Shown: one piece after another, positions 40,990-51,238 of the stretch
Numbering within the stretch: the first letter of the stretch is position 1
Layout of the letters: every line of letters starts with the position of its first letter
Assembly: GCA_030145625.1 (NCBI GenBank)
Contig: JAQYVF010000017.1
Location: 1-64,000 of the forward strand
Source of the DNA: Desulfocapsa sp.
Lineage (GTDB): Bacteria; Desulfobacterota; Desulfobulbia; Desulfobulbales; Desulfocapsaceae
Length of the DNA: 64,000 nt
Direction: 5' to 3'
Notes under the pieces: generated by a model
Databases searched by the model: none
What the model was told of the DNA's origin: nothing
The model's input: the letters and a program-made list of their open reading frames with translations, nothing else
Translations under genes and position numbers: made by a program

Positions 40990-41330
40990 CAACACCCGGC
41001 CCTGGTATCGATTCTGGTGCAAGGAGGCATGGAGGCGGCCGCTCCTGGCAAAAACCACCCGCTGTCAGAAAAACCGATAGATGACTGCGGTAACCGAGCC
41101 CAGAGGAGGGCCACGGGGGTTGAGGAGGAGCGACAGGATGTACATGACCACGTTGACGGTTATGAGCTGCCTGATCAGGGCCTCGGGGTCGCGTCGGACG
41201 ATGCCGATCAGGTTGTTCTTCCATCAGGAACCGAGGGAGCGGATACCGCAATAAGGACAGCTCGGTTCATCTCTGCTGATCAGTCTGCGGCAGTTGAGGC
41301 AGAGGAGGGATTTTTTTTTGCTGTGGACAT
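40990..41330 (-). pseudogene. Remnant of a zinc-ribbon rhomboid-family intramembrane protease
   Basis: Minus frame reads 'LLCLNCRRLISRDEPSCPYCGIRSLGS*WKNNLIGIVRRDPEALIRQLITVNVVMYILSLLLNPRGPPLG', resembling the rhomboid N-terminus, with stops and loss of the catalytic core. Confidence 0.5.
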
Positions 41331-41853
41331 GGGTTGTGCCTCCCGACAGGGGTGATGTGTTCTCTTTTTTCTTCGCTCGCTTTCGTCTCAAGGGAGATAC
41401 CCACGACAACTGGGTCTCGTGCCAGCAGCCTCTGCCGGAGATGGTGCAGCCATGAGTGTTTCTCAACGATGACAAGGTAAGGCATTCGCTCTTCGAACGC
41501 CAGAAAAAGCTGCTTCTTCGGATAGCGCCATTGACTCGTCCGTTATTCAACCGTTCGCAATCGGTCGCGATCACCGTACCGGGCAACGGGTCCTGCGGAG
41601 AGGGGATTCACAGTTGTTTTTTAACTTCTTTTCCTATAGACTTAATTGATCCCATCCGGACCCTGGCTCCCTCCTATACAACAACGGTTTACCCGGTGGA
41701 CATTGATCCCACCACCCCGCTTAACATCCTGATCAGTAACAAATATTTTGGCGTCAGCGATATGTGGGAAGGAGCCGAGTAATAGAAAGCAATTGAATCA
41801 CTCGAGGGCAAGAAATCCGGCCCTTCTTTGCAGCCTCAACAGGAGGAAAAACA

Positions 41854-42570
41854 ATGGAGAAATTCGATAAGGGAACCCTGGTCGACTATGACGGCGCCAA
41901 AGGCGTCTATGTGGCCTACAAGGGGCGAGTCTATGATGTGAGCGGCAGCAAGTTGTGGAAGACGGGGGAACACATGAAGCGCCATCATGCCGGCACCGAC
42001 CTCACCTCGGAATTGGCAGGCGCCCCCCATGGCCCGGAGATGCTGGAACGTTTTCCCCAAGTGGGTGTGCTGCTGGAGACCGGGGAAAGGACAGAGGCGG
42101 AACCCCATCTGCCTGCCTGGTTGGCATGGTTGTTTCAGCGCTTGCCCATGCTGGAGCGCCATCCCCATCCGATGCTGGTCCACTTCCCCATCGCCTTCCT
42201 GTCCGCAGCCCCGATGTTCGCCCTGCTGTTTCTCTTGACCGGCTGGCCGGGTTTTGACGTCACCACCCTCTGTTGCCTGGGGAGTGGTGTCCTGATGATA
42301 CCCTTTGCCGTGGCCACCGGATTTCTGACCTGGTGGGTAAATTATATGGCCCAGCCCATGCTGGCGGTCCGCATCAAGATAGGAGCATCAGCCTGCCTCT
42401 TTCTCCTCGGTTGCGCTGTTTTTTTCTGGCGACTCGCTACACCGGATCTTCTCCTCACTCCGGGCACGACCAGGACCCTGTATCTCCTGCTCCTCTGTTC
42501 TCTCATCCCACTGGTGGCCACCCTCGGCTGGTTCGGCGCCAGCATCACCTTTCCTGTGCGAAAAGATTGA
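41854..42570 (+). CDS. Cytochrome b5-like haem-binding domain fused to a DUF2231-like membrane domain
   Basis: 'VYVAYKGRVYDVSGSKLWKTGEHMKRHHAGTDLTSELAGAPHG' cyt b5-like; 'HPHPMLVHFPIAFLSAAPMFALLFLLTG' DUF2231-like helices. Confidence 0.85.
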   Translation: MEKFDKGTLVDYDGAKGVYVAYKGRVYDVSGSKLWKTGEHMKRHHAGTDLTSELAGAPHGPEMLERFPQVGVLLETGERTEAEPHLPAWLAWLFQRLPMLERHPHPMLVHFPIAFLSAAPMFALLFLLTGWPGFDVTTLCCLGSGVLMIPFAVATGFLTWWVNYMAQPMLAVRIKIGASACLFLLGCAVFFWRLATPDLLLTPGTTRTLYLLLLCSLIPLVATLGWFGASITFPVRKD

Positions 42571-42589
42571 TGATGTTCTGACGGGTCGT

Positions 42590-42874
42590 GGTGCTACCGA
42601 GAACTCCCGAGCCCCTCCCCTTTGCGTCTCCGGAAGTTGCTCCGGGACGCATAAAGGGCCTGGGTCTCATATTTACGATTTGAGGGTACCTTGAATCTAC
42701 CATGGTCGGCAGGAACATGGTCCAGGCAAACTGACCGGGAATCCCGCTGAGCACCCAGATCGTCTTGCCGTAGCTGCCTTCCTCGGCGCTGAAAAACAGC
42801 TTGTTGTTCATGTCTATAGGATAACTCAGGTTACTGGCCCGACTTGCTGCCGGCGAGTCGTACACCTGCGCCAT
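42590..42874 (-). pseudogene. Possible ELWxxDGT/hyalin-type repeat remnant
   Basis: 'NLSYPIDMNNKLFFSAEEGSYGKTIWVLSG' resembles one 'NGTLFFSADDG..G.ELW' repeat; the rest is unrecognisable. Confidence 0.25.
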
Positions 42875-43410
42875 GTTGGCTTCGCGCCCATCACTTGGTG
42901 GAGAAAGACAAGAAGGCTATCTGGCCGCAGCCTCGGAGTCTTTGCTTACCTACTCAGCTTTGAAAGGAGCTTGCGATTATACAAGAAGAATTTACGCGGG
43001 ATTATCGGAATAGTAAAAATTCCTTTTTATTTTTTCCATAAACAAATTTCATTTCCATGAAAAGATAGTTATAGTGTCTTGTTTTTCATTTCAGTCTGTG
43101 ATCACAGGATATTGCTCCTGTTCCATTTCGGGCCTTATTTGCTGAGGGTTTTGCCATGGAAAACCGCTTCCTTCCCTCTCCGATCACCTTCTGATGAACT
43201 GCGGTCGCCCCCGGATAAAGCCAACATGATCAATGACCTACCTGCTTTCTCCTTCCGATATTTTCTCCATAATCCAGGGCATTTCTGGGGCTACTGATAA
43301 GCTGCAGCCGAAATGACGTTGCCGCGGCATTGTTGCTGGCTGTAAGCAGTGATGGCCAGACAAATCGATCCAACCAACTGGAAGAAAGTCATCATTTATT
43401 TGATAAGCGT

Positions 43411-46400
43411 ATGACTGCAAAAAAACTCATTACCAGGACAACGGCAAGTATCATTGCCAGCGCAGCGGTTATCATTGCCATAATCTATGTGTCCTACCTG
43501 TCCCATGAGCATTTCAGGCAAACGGTTGTTTCCCAGATGGAGAAGCAGTTGCAGGCAACCAATGAGGCAACTGCTAGGGGAATGGAAGAATATCTGGCCG
43601 AGCACCTTGAAATTCTCCAGGCCTTTGCCAGGGACCCCTATTTGCTGGAGAGACTTCAGGCACAGTCATGCCCTGAGCAAATATCTGAAGCAGTATATTG
43701 CCCCATCGAAAATTTTTATCAAATTCACAAAAGTGAAATTTATGCGCTTGGCGTTTTTAATGCCAAAGGTGTTCTCCTGCATAGTCATCCGGCCGCAGGC
43801 AATGGCGGAGGCAGCCCTGACGCTATAGGTCAGAACATTACCGTTGGGGTCAATGAGCACAAATCTCATATCAGCCAGACCTTTGTCAACGCGCGAGGCA
43901 ATCTCTCCATTTCCGTCTCAGAGCCGATATTTGCTCATAAGGAATTTATCGGCATTGTCAGGTGGGTGATTGAAGTTGAAAGCCTGGCCCGGCGTTTTAT
44001 CACCCCGATCAAGGTCGGTCACAACGGCTTTGCCTGGATGTTTGATGACAAACATACAATTCTTTCCTATCCGCGAAGAGACTTCATGGGCATCACGGTA
44101 CTTGGTGTCATAAGAAGAATGCATGAAGAAAGAAAGGAATTTTTCAATGAAAAAAGGGTTATCGAGCATATCAAAGAGGAGCATGATTATCTCAACAGGG
44201 TTGAGACAGAGCAGCAGGGAGCCGGCATCTATACCAGCTGTCTCACGAATGAGAGTGATCTGGTATCCTTCTGGCGCATTCCTATTGGCCAGGCATACTG
44301 GCATCTGATATTGACTTTGCCCTATAAGGAAATTGCCGGACCGATCAACCGGCATGCCAGAAATACCACCATGCTGGCAGGTCTGCTGGTTCTGGTGCTG
44401 GGGACCGGCTGTTTGCTGCTTTTCAGGAGTCAGAAACGGCAGGCGGAGCTTGAAATAGAAGCCAAGTATCTGCAGAAGATAGCCAGTGGGGCAGAGGCGC
44501 TGCGGGAGAGTGAACAGAAACTGTCCGGCGTCATCGAGTCGGTGCCTGATTATATGTGCATGGTGGATCAGCAGTTCAACATTGTCTGGGTCAATGAGAA
44601 TTCCAAGTCTGTTTTCGGGACGGATATCATTGGCAGGAAGTGCTTTGCCGTTTTTCAGGACCGGAGCGAGGTGTGTAATTCATGTATCGTCCAGCAATGT
44701 TTCGATGACGGCAAAATCCACGAATTTGAAACGGAAATCAACATCAGCGGCAGGCCGACGAATTGCTTGTGTATCGCCAATGTTGCAGCCGTGGATGAAT
44801 TTGGCAAGCCGAAGATGGTGGTGGAGCTGCTACGGGATGTCACCCACCTTAAGAGGGCTGAGTTGGGACTCAGGGCGAGTGAGGAGCGCTACCGGAAACT
44901 CTTTGAGCAAGCCCGGGACGGCACATTTCTCGCTGACGCTGAAACTGGCGTGCTGGTTGACTGCAACCAGGAGGCCGCCAAGCTGGTCGGCAGGGATAAA
45001 TCCGAATTAATCGGACAACACCATACCATTCTGCACCCTCCCCATCGCATTACGGAGCATTTTTCTGAATCTTTTAAAGAACATCTCAAGGTCGCAGATC
45101 CAGAGATTATGGAAGAGGAGGTTATCACCAGCAGCGGTGCAATTAAGCTCGTTGCCATCAAAGCCAGCCATGTCAATATCGGTGGCAAAAAGTATCTGCA
45201 AGGGATGTTTCGCGACATCACCGAGCTCAAGCGGGCAGAGGAGAAGCTGCGAAAGAGTGAGAAAAATCACCGTGAAATCCTGGATGCCATGGGAGACTGG
45301 ATCCTTATGGTTGACCGGGATTTAAAAATTGTGCTTTTCAACTCCTCTTTTATGAAGATGAACAGGGAGTTGGGGCTAGGTGAGGATGTGATTGGCCGCA
45401 CTCCCATGGAAATCTTCCCCTTTTTGCCGGAAACAATCGTCGATGAATACCGCTGGGTATTTGACCATAAGATGGTTCTTGTCACCCAGGAAACCACAAA
45501 AATCGACAATAAGGAATTTGTCACCGAATCCCGCAAGATACCTCTGGTGGAAGACGGCAGGGTTGTCGGGGTGGTTTCAGTTATCCGTGATATGACAGAG
45601 CAGAAGCGTTTCGAGCTTCAGTTCTATGAGGCTCAAAAAATGGAATCCATCGGCACCCTGGCAGGAGGCGTGGCCCATGACTTTAATAATCTGCTGATGG
45701 GCATCCAGGGAAGAAATTCTCTGATGCTGATGAATATCGATTCTTCCCACCCGAACCATGTCCATTTACAGGAGATTGAAAGCATTGTCTGGCGGGCGGC
45801 GGAACTGACCAAGCAGCTTCTCGGTTTTGCCAGGGGCGGGAAATATGAAGTCAACCCATTCAATTTAAATGAAATTATCAAGGTCCAGAATCATTTGTTC
45901 GGCCGCACCAAGAAAGAAATTACTATTCATGAAAACTATGAAAAGGATCTCTGGACAGTGGAAGCTGATCAGGGACAGATAGAGCAAGTGATATTGAATC
46001 TGTACATTAATGCCTGGCAGGCCATGCCCAAAGGCGGCGAGCTTATTGTGCATACGGAAAATGTTGTTATAGATGAAAATTACCTGCGGCCTAATGACGT
46101 TGAGCCCGGCAATTATGTCAAGATCTCGGTGACCGATACCGGGGTGGGCATCGATAAAACCATCCAGCAGAAGATATTTGATCCGTTTTTCACTACCAAG
46201 GAAATGGGGAGAGGAACAGGTCTGGGATTAGCCTCCGTTTATGGCATTATCAAGAATCATGGCGGTATCATCAATGTTTACAGCGAAAAAGGGCAAGGTG
46301 CCACATTCAACATTTATCTTCCCGCCTCGGAAAAGAGTGTCATTGAAGAAAAGGCTCGGTCAGAAGAGGTGTTGAAAGGCGAAGGTACCGTTCTGCTTGT

Positions 46401-46749
46401 CGATGATGAGCAGTTGATAATCGACGTCAGCACCGAGATCCTCAACAGTCTGGGATATGAGGTATTGACCGCCCGCTGTGGAAAAGAGGCGATAGATGTT
46501 TACGCAAACAACAGGGACAAGATCGTCATTGTCCTGCTGGATCAGGTCATGCCCGGCATGAGTGGCGGTGATACCTACACCAGATTAAAGGAAATCAATC
46601 CTGACATCCTAGTTCTCCTTTCAAGCGGCTACAGCATTGATGGCCAGGCCTCCAGAATCCTGAAAAAGGGCTGTAATGGTTTTATTCAAAAACCTTATAA
46701 CATGATGGATCTGTCCCATAAAATTCATGATATTCTGACAAAGGGGTAA
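43411..46749 (+). CDS. Hybrid sensor histidine kinase (Cache, three PAS, HisKA, HATPase_c, REC)
   Basis: Periplasmic Cache-like domain, three PAS blocks, 'GTLAGGVAHDFNNLLMGIQGRNSLM', 'GRGTGLGLASVYGIIKNHGG', receiver 'VLLVDDEQLIIDVSTEIL...VLLDQVMPGMSGG'. Start at MTAKKLITRTTAS. Confidence 0.94.
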   Translation: MTAKKLITRTTASIIASAAVIIAIIYVSYLSHEHFRQTVVSQMEKQLQATNEATARGMEEYLAEHLEILQAFARDPYLLERLQAQSCPEQISEAVYCPIENFYQIHKSEIYALGVFNAKGVLLHSHPAAGNGGGSPDAIGQNITVGVNEHKSHISQTFVNARGNLSISVSEPIFAHKEFIGIVRWVIEVESLARRFITPIKVGHNGFAWMFDDKHTILSYPRRDFMGITVLGVIRRMHEERKEFFNEKRVIEHIKEEHDYLNRVETEQQGAGIYTSCLTNESDLVSFWRIPIGQAYWHLILTLPYKEIAGPINRHARNTTMLAGLLVLVLGTGCLLLFRSQKRQAELEIEAKYLQKIASGAEALRESEQKLSGVIESVPDYMCMVDQQFNIVWVNENSKSVFGTDIIGRKCFAVFQDRSEVCNSCIVQQCFDDGKIHEFETEINISGRPTNCLCIANVAAVDEFGKPKMVVELLRDVTHLKRAELGLRASEERYRKLFEQARDGTFLADAETGVLVDCNQEAAKLVGRDKSELIGQHHTILHPPHRITEHFSESFKEHLKVADPEIMEEEVITSSGAIKLVAIKASHVNIGGKKYLQGMFRDITELKRAEEKLRKSEKNHREILDAMGDWILMVDRDLKIVLFNSSFMKMNRELGLGEDVIGRTPMEIFPFLPETIVDEYRWVFDHKMVLVTQETTKIDNKEFVTESRKIPLVEDGRVVGVVSVIRDMTEQKRFELQFYEAQKMESIGTLAGGVAHDFNNLLMGIQGRNSLMLMNIDSSHPNHVHLQEIESIVWRAAELTKQLLGFARGGKYEVNPFNLNEIIKVQNHLFGRTKKEITIHENYEKDLWTVEADQGQIEQVILNLYINAWQAMPKGGELIVHTENVVIDENYLRPNDVEPGNYVKISVTDTGVGIDKTIQQKIFDPFFTTKEMGRGTGLGLASVYGIIKNHGGIINVYSEKGQGATFNIYLPASEKSVIEEKARSEEVLKGEGTVLLVDDEQLIIDVSTEILNSLGYEVLTARCGKEAIDVYANNRDKIVIVLLDQVMPGMSGGDTYTRLKEINPDILVLLSSGYSIDGQASRILKKGCNGFIQKPYNMMDLSHKIHDILTKG

Positions 46750-46828
46750 GAGCTTGCCGCAATTTTTGTTGAGCAGGCTGCCGTACTGCCGCACCTGCGG
46801 CAAGCATCATTGATCCTGGTTGCCCCTT

Positions 46829-47124
46829 ATGCCGAACACTACAGTTTTTGAAAGGGCGAACAGGGGGACAATTTTTCTCGATGAAATTGGCGAACTTTCA
46901 CCCCAGGCCCAGGTGCGCCTGCTTCGAGTGATTCAGCACCATGATATTGAGCGAGTAGGTGGAAAAAGCACCATTCCTGTCGATGTAAGGATTTGACAAC
47001 GGGAAAAATTTCCGGAGAAAACGGGACCGCCCAGATCCTTCGAATTAACCCAAACACACTAAGAAGCCTGATGCGAAAGCTGGGAATACCCTTTTCCGTA
47101 CGTCGGGATTCAACTAACCGGTAG
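46829..47124 (+). pseudogene. NtrC-family sigma-54 regulator remnant (internal deletion)
   Basis: 46829-46996 reads '[49 protein letters not shown]'; 46993-47124 reads 'SGENGTAQILRINPNTLRSLMRKLGIPFSVRRDSTNR*' (Fis-type HTH). The middle AAA+ segment is missing. Confidence 0.75.
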
Positions 47125-47268
47125 GTAGTCGAGTTGGGAAATATCGGTTTAACCATGGCGGAAGAGGCCGACCTGGTAGCCTTTCTGTCCACCCTGACCG
47201 ACGGATTTGGAGACAAAACACCTAAGATATTCGTACTCCCTCCATTGACGTCCCTTGTTCAACCGTAG
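47125..47268 (+). pseudogene. C-terminal fragment of a MauG/cytochrome c peroxidase-like protein
   Basis: Reads 'VVELGNIGLTMAEEADLVAFLSTLTDGFGDKTPKIFVLPPLTSLVQP*', resembling the 'LT..E..DLVAFL.TLTD' tail of di-haem peroxidases. Confidence 0.5.
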
Positions 47269-47380
47269 TTAAAATCACATGACAAGGCACCCCTTTGCCA
47301 TGTGAAGATTCGTACTACGAACTTAAAAACATGAATACCACTCAGGCACTCGGCTGACGCTGAGTGCCCGTTTTTCTCTC

Positions 47381-47912
47381 TGAGGACAATCTCAGAAAAA
47401 TGGAGGACAACTGTGTTCTGTTGATTCCCCGCGTCCTGCAGACCAAAAATGGTTCGAACGGTGCAAGTTCAGACGAGAGTGTGTTCCCGTTTCTCAACGC
47501 GCTATGTGGCACCGGGAAAGCCGGTCCCCGGCGCAAAGCCTTTTGGAAAAAGATGCTTGCTGAACAACTCACGCAACTGCGTTTGGCCAAAAAATTGGGC
47601 GTGAAAGTAGCTGTTGGAACCGGAGCCGGTAGTGTTGGCTTACTCCATGGCGAGTCAATGGTCGAGGAGATGAAATTATTTATCAAGGCCGGCTATTCAC
47701 TTGAGGAAACAATTCAGTGCGCATCTGAAAATGGAGCCGGTTTTTTTGGGATGGAGAAGCTGGGAGCGCTTACTCTCGGGCGGAAGGCAACATTCCTGAT
47801 TACCAGGGGCTCGGCGAAACAGCTGCCAAGAAAACTCTTCTATCTGGAAGGCATCTATGTTGACGGTGCACCCAGCGCTGAATATCACAAAAATCCTTCC
47901 AAGTCGGTGTAA
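47381..47912 (+). pseudogene. Truncated amidohydrolase-like gene fragment
   Basis: Protein matches the C-terminal ~170 aa of 51239-52438 (e.g. 'LGVKVAVGTGAGSVGLLHGESMVEEMKLFIKAGYSLEETIQCASENGAGF'); the 5' half is absent. Confidence 0.85.
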
Positions 47913-48175
47913 GAGGTGGGCTTTACACCGACTGTAAAAGATAACCGGTCTTGGAATTCTGGATTATGCCCCCAAAACACACAATTTTGCGGTTTGTCTC
48001 CCAGCATTGCTTTGTTGGAATCGAGAATTTTCCTCAGAATTTACCGGGAATATCTCCTCGGGAGGGTCTTTTGCCCCCCAAAAAGGGCTTCTAAGGGTGA
48101 GAAAGGGAGGTTGCTGACAGCTTTCTCTCATAATAACAAAATGTTGACTTGGTCCGGCCCCGTGTTCCGTGTTCC
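47381..48175 (+). repeat. Direct duplication, copy 1 (~795 bp): 3' part of the amidohydrolase-like gene plus non-coding tail
   Basis: Extensive near-identity to 51904-52703, from TGAGGACAATCTCAGAAAAATGG to TGTTCCGTGTTCC. Confidence 0.9.
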
Positions 48176-48223
48176 ATATACTGTCAGTGCAGGACAGGAT
48201 AGAGGATATTTTTGATTTGTTGC

Positions 48224-50119
48224 TCAAGGGGAAGTTTCGCTTCCCAAGAGCAACATGAGCCATGGCGGAACGCTCGCGGGGTGCATAAATAACTCTCGGT
48301 TGTTCATGATGGTTCCATAGCCCCCAACGGCAAAGACGTTTTTCTCACTGCTTCCCCAAATACTATATATATATCGCCCTATTCCTGACTTCATTGCCAA
48401 CCAGCTATTGCCGTCATAATGGAGGATAGTTCCATACCTCCCAACGGCAAAGACGTTTGTGCCACTGCTCCCCCATACATCAGACAGACGACCGACCATA
48501 CTCCCCGTCTGCATGGTAGTCCAGCGAGACCCATTATAATGGAGGATGGCTACGACATGAGGGCCAAGAAGGAAAGGGCCAAGAGATTTAACCCCCACGG
48601 CAAAGACATCATTACTGCTACTGCCCCATATACCATAAAAGCTGACTGTGCCGCTTGTTGCATCGCTGACTGGGTTGCCTGTTTCCATTGGAGACCATTT
48701 GTTGCCGTCATAGTGGAGGATTGTGTTCCCTCCCACGGCAAAGACATCACTTTTGCTTGCGCCCCAAATTCCTCTTAACCATTGCTGAGTCCCTGAAGCC
48801 ATAGTAATCCAATTATTGCCGTCATAGTGGAGAATTGTTCCCTCTGCTCCCACGGCAAAGATATCATTGCTGCTTGATCCCCAGATACCAGCCAAAGATT
48901 CTTGGGTACCGGAAGCCATAGCGGTCCAGTTGTTGCCATCATAGTGGAGGATGGTCACACCACCTACAGCAAAGACATCATTGTCCCTTGAACCCCAGAC
49001 TCCTTGCAGAGTAGTTTCTGGAGTCCCTGCATGCATTGGGGTCCAGCTGGAGCCGTCATAATGCAAGATTTCCGAGTACCATGCACCTCCCACGGCAAAG
49101 ATATTGTTGGCATTACTGCCCCATACCCCATGAATCCTCTGATTTGGTTTGCCACCAGCGGCCAGAAGAGACCAGGTGCTACCATTATAATGCGTTACAA
49201 CGCCACCTTCACCCGCCACGAATACAGAACTTTCATTGGCACCCCATACAGCGTTGAGCCTTACCTGAGTTCCTGATGCAAGTGCTGACCACTTGCTACC
49301 ATCATAGTGCATAAGAGCGCCTGTTTCTCCCACGGCAAAGACATTTGTTCCACTGCTCCCCCAAACATCTCGTAAGGACGAAACGGCTCCTCCTGAAAAC
49401 GTCCATGTCGAACCATCATAGTGGAGGATGCTGTTCCCTCCTACGACAAAGACATTATTTGCACTGCTCCCCCAAACACCCGTCAAATAAACACCTGTCA
49501 AATAGGATGTATTCCCTGTCATCATGGCAGACCAGCTTGAGCCATTATAATGCAGGATGGTCCCGTTAGCTCCCACGGCAAAAATATTGTTCTCATCACT
49601 ACCCCAGACGGCAAAGAGCGACTCAGTTGTCCCAGATATCATGGGGGACCAGTTTGAACCGTCATAATGGAGGATGGTCCCGCCTGATCCCACAACATAG
49701 ACATCATTACCCCTCGATCCCCAGATGCCGAGGAGCGATTCCTGAGTCCCTGAAGCCATTCCGGACCAGTTTGAACCATTATAATGCTGGATGGTGCCGT
49801 TAACTCCCACGGTATAAACATCATTATCACTGGTGCCCCAGATATCATATAGCGGCAATTTAGTCCCTGCCGTCATGGCATACCAGTCCAAACCATCATA
49901 GTGGAGGATCATTCCATGTTCACCCACGAAAAAAAGATTGCTCTCACTGTTCCCCCAAGCAGCCTGTATATGATTTCCCTGTGGTAAAGGGTTATTCCAA
50001 CACCAATGGTCTTTTGAGCAGATTTCAGCTTGACTAAATGAGGTCAACATCTGGAAAAACAAAAACATCAAGAAAACAGTCTGTATGGCGCGAGGTACCA
50101 ATGCTTTTTGTTTCATCAT
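48224..50119 (-). CDS. Secreted repeat protein, predicted beta-propeller made of ~40-aa 'WGSSxNDVFAVGxxGTILHYDGxxW' units
   Basis: Signal peptide and many tandem copies of 'GIWGSSSNDIFAVGAEGTILHYDGNNWITMASGTQ'-type units. Confidence 0.9.
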   Translation of the reverse strand: MMKQKALVPRAIQTVFLMFLFFQMLTSFSQAEICSKDHWCWNNPLPQGNHIQAAWGNSESNLFFVGEHGMILHYDGLDWYAMTAGTKLPLYDIWGTSDNDVYTVGVNGTIQHYNGSNWSGMASGTQESLLGIWGSRGNDVYVVGSGGTILHYDGSNWSPMISGTTESLFAVWGSDENNIFAVGANGTILHYNGSSWSAMMTGNTSYLTGVYLTGVWGSSANNVFVVGGNSILHYDGSTWTFSGGAVSSLRDVWGSSGTNVFAVGETGALMHYDGSKWSALASGTQVRLNAVWGANESSVFVAGEGGVVTHYNGSTWSLLAAGGKPNQRIHGVWGSNANNIFAVGGAWYSEILHYDGSSWTPMHAGTPETTLQGVWGSRDNDVFAVGGVTILHYDGNNWTAMASGTQESLAGIWGSSSNDIFAVGAEGTILHYDGNNWITMASGTQQWLRGIWGASKSDVFAVGGNTILHYDGNKWSPMETGNPVSDATSGTVSFYGIWGSSSNDVFAVGVKSLGPFLLGPHVVAILHYNGSRWTTMQTGSMVGRLSDVWGSSGTNVFAVGRYGTILHYDGNSWLAMKSGIGRYIYSIWGSSEKNVFAVGGYGTIMNNRELFMHPASVPPWLMLLLGSETSP

Positions 50120-50741
50120 GAGAGAAGACCCCAGTTATTTTTTATTAAATAAATCGAAAGATCAATCAGATACCATTTTGTACAATTTATTGTTTTCTGC
50201 TGTTATTTTTCTGGATAGCAAAAAAGCAAAAGTAACTCGAATATTCTCTTGCTCTGAAATTTTTTTTACAACTCTGTCAAATCACGGTGACAGAGGGATC
50301 GTTTCCTCTCAGGTCCAGACAAAAAAAGAGCGGGCAGGTAGATGCTGATTTATCAAGTGAAGATCATGAGCAGGCCTTGGGAAATAAGCTAATTACCTCC
50401 TGGAGCCCTTGATACCACAAAGACTTCAGGCAGAGATGACCATGGGGAAATTCTAACAGTAAACTCCAAACAATGATTCCACATATAAAACCAAAACATT
50501 TCAATTCGTTAAAGTAGCACACTAGAATATTATATCAACATTTCAACACAATAAAAGGATGGGCGAACGGCAGATCAGCTTTTGGGAATTTGTTTCACCA
50601 CCGGGGCAAGAAAACTCCGTTTGTGCTATTGATGAACCATGCCACGTCAATCACGAATTAACGTGGCTTCATGACCAGCATGTCCACCTGATTGTCGCCC
50701 CCGGTGATGATATTGATGTCCTTGGGTTGCTGATAAAGATG

Positions 50742-50790
50742 AGAAGAAATCGTTTTGCCAAGCAAGCGATCAGGAAAAATAAGAATACTC
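50742..50790 (+). mobile_element. Short fragment matching the 5' end of the ISL3-like transposase remnant at 59065
   Basis: AGAAGAAATCGTTTTGCCAAGCAAGCGATCAGGAAAAATAAG (RNRFAKQAIRKNKNT) versus RNHFAKQAVRKSKST at 59071. Confidence 0.5.
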
Positions 50791-51238
50791 AAAATAGTCC
50801 GTTTTTTTTGCCTCTCGAAGATAAGGTGAGAATCGGGACGCAAATCACAAGGACGAGCCAACCCGTTCTGCTTCACCAAAATGTCAATCATCATAGCTGA
50901 GACTCGACTATTCATACCCAAGCCAGCCATCGTCAAAATGCTCGCAGTGTATCTTTCGGTGATCAGATTTCAACTCAGAGCCGCCAGGACCACACCGGAT
51001 AGAAGAAGCTCTGGTTTGACTCTCCCCCCTCCCCTCAGCCCTCGCCACCAGCACGTACGCCTTGATGGTTGCTTGATAAAGTCAGGATGAGAGGTCTCGA
51101 TAACTTAAGCCTTGTCCTGTTTCCAAAGGATGATAATTGTTGTATTGACTATCGGAGAAACAAATATGACCCGGTATAAATCGCTAAATGCATCAAGAGT
51201 ACGCCCCTAGATCATACCCATAAGGAAACAATAGAGTT

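Noticed and set aside
47276-47307. Hairpin TCACATGACAAGGCACCCCTTTGCCATGTGA considered as an IS end
   Set aside because: No second copy or target duplication seen; left unassigned.
48419-49569. Plus-strand ORFs opposite the propeller repeats
   Set aside because: Periodic antisense frames created by the repeated unit, not genes.
48224-50119. Regular ~120-bp DNA periodicity considered as a CRISPR-like array
   Set aside because: The period matches a ~40-aa protein repeat in a single open frame; no short constant repeat with unique spacers and no cas genes.
50559-50900. 113-aa plus-strand ORF and overlapping minus-strand ORF
   Set aside because: No coherent domain; only the ISL3-like scar inside it is supportable.
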